Source of the DNA: GWF2-50-93 sp041666985
Lineage (GTDB): Bacteria > Verrucomicrobiota > Lentisphaeria > Victivallales > GWF2-50-93
Reading direction: 5' to 3'
Length of the DNA stretch: 6,467 bases
NCBI GenBank assembly: GCA_041666985.1
Contig: JBAYFV010000214.1
Location: forward strand, 1 to 6,467
Shown piece after piece: positions 6,201 to 6,467 of this stretch. The position numbers and the translations under genes were made by a program. Under the pieces are notes generated by a model, which worked only from the letters and a program-made list of their open reading frames with translations, was not told the origin of the DNA and made no database searches. Position 1 is the first letter of the stretch. Every line of letters starts with the position of its first letter.

Positions 6201-6467
6201 CTCGGAGTGTCCGTGGTTCAGGTTTTCTCAATGTCTCAATTTTATTTCTGGTTTTTATTGATTTTTCCTGTAGTGGTTTAAGCCGAGTCATAAGTACAAT
6301 TATTACCTTGTGAGCTGGTTGCGAAATCCATCCATCCGTCATCCCGCGTTGAGGCCTTCAGGCACTTAATTCAACGTTAAGGAGTTTCAAAGTTCTGATG
6401 CGTGGCATCCTCGGACTGCGATGCCCCTGCACCGTTTTCACATTCAGACATCGTTGCGTTAATTCAA
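6201..6467. other. Intergenic region after lepB, no convincing gene
   Basis: No tRNA, conserved protein or strong terminator is visible. CGGA-GTG-TCCG (6205-6215) could form a 4-bp hairpin just after the lepB stop but lacks a T run next to it. The stretch 6230-6275 is T-rich. Two frames are open to the right edge: a + frame from ATG 6398 (MRGILGLRCPC...), with AAGGAG at 6379-6384 about 13 nt upstream, and a - frame ending at TGA 6358-6360 (...TLKLLNVELSA). They overlap, so at most one is real; neither is a family I can identify. TTAATTCAA occurs at 6366-6374 and again at 6459-6467. Confidence 0.5.
6397..6424. repeat. Alternating GATGC / GCATC / GATGC repeats
   Basis: GATGC at 6397-6401, GCATC at 6405-6409 and GATGC at 6420-6424 allow two exclusive hairpins: 6397-6409 with a 3-nt loop, or GGCATC (6404-6409) with GATGCC (6420-6425) and a 10-nt loop. 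The pattern is directly visible; a function is not supported beyond that, and short repeats of this size can arise by chance. Confidence 0.35.

Noticed and set aside
6205..6215. CGGA-GTG-TCCG hairpin as a lepB terminator
   Set aside because: It has four base pairs, no adjacent T run and unrelated sequence after it; noted only in the intergenic entry.
6230..6264. Possible terminator after lepB: TCAAT/ATTGA stem followed by TTTTT
   Set aside because: The stem is only 5 bp, AT-rich, with a 16-nt loop, too weak to call an intrinsic terminator.
6154..6342. 62-codon - strand frame overlapping the end of lepB
   Set aside because: It reaches into lepB on the opposite strand, has no SD before ATG 6342 and shows no recognisable motif.
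6394..6467. 24-codon - strand frame (MSECENGAGAS...)
   Set aside because: It has an in-frame stop right upstream, no SD and no similarity to known proteins, and it overlaps two other equally short open frames.

Overview
The window looks like a piece of bacterial chromosome with housekeeping genes. Three full-length conserved genes lie on the + strand: pheT (Phe-tRNA synthetase beta), lepA (elongation factor 4) and lepB (signal peptidase I). A broken ORF6N-domain gene sits between pheT and lepA, and the 5' end of an unrecognised gene runs off the left edge on the - strand. Base composition is moderate, and gene starts mostly lack strong Shine-Dalgarno sequences. The organism is probably from the PVC superphylum (Lentisphaerota/Verrucomicrobiota/Kiritimatiellota type). 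This inference rests on the unusual signal peptidase (long basic cytoplasmic N-terminus, single membrane segment, large insert after the catalytic serine), on pheT standing without an adjacent pheS, and on LepA details. It is an impression from family knowledge, not a search result.

Layout. 1-195 (-): first 65 codons of a small Lys-rich protein with a good ribosome binding site. 196-374: AT-rich divergent intergenic region with candidate promoter elements and two overlapping inverted repeats. 375-2777: pheT. 2806-3120: ORF6N domain protein that stops just after the conserved block; its expected C-terminal tail is still readable in the +1 frame to 3148, so the gene appears to have suffered an internal deletion. 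3168-4973: lepA. 4978-4997: a perfect 9-bp inverted repeat in the short lepA-lepB gap. 5019-6200: lepB. 6201-6467: no convincing gene, only short repeats and open frames running off the right edge.

How the genes relate. pheT charges tRNA-Phe (with PheS, not encoded here), LepA acts on stalled or mistranslocated ribosomes, and LepB removes signal peptides at the membrane. lepA-lepB is a classic bacterial gene pair and the 45-nt gap fits co-transcription. pheT upstream on the same strand may belong to the same transcription unit. The ORF6N remnant, from a family common in phages and mobile DNA, is an intruder in an otherwise housekeeping cluster. I do not see a new multi-gene system; the oddest items are the decayed ORF6N gene, the rearranged signal peptidase architecture and the structured pheT leader.
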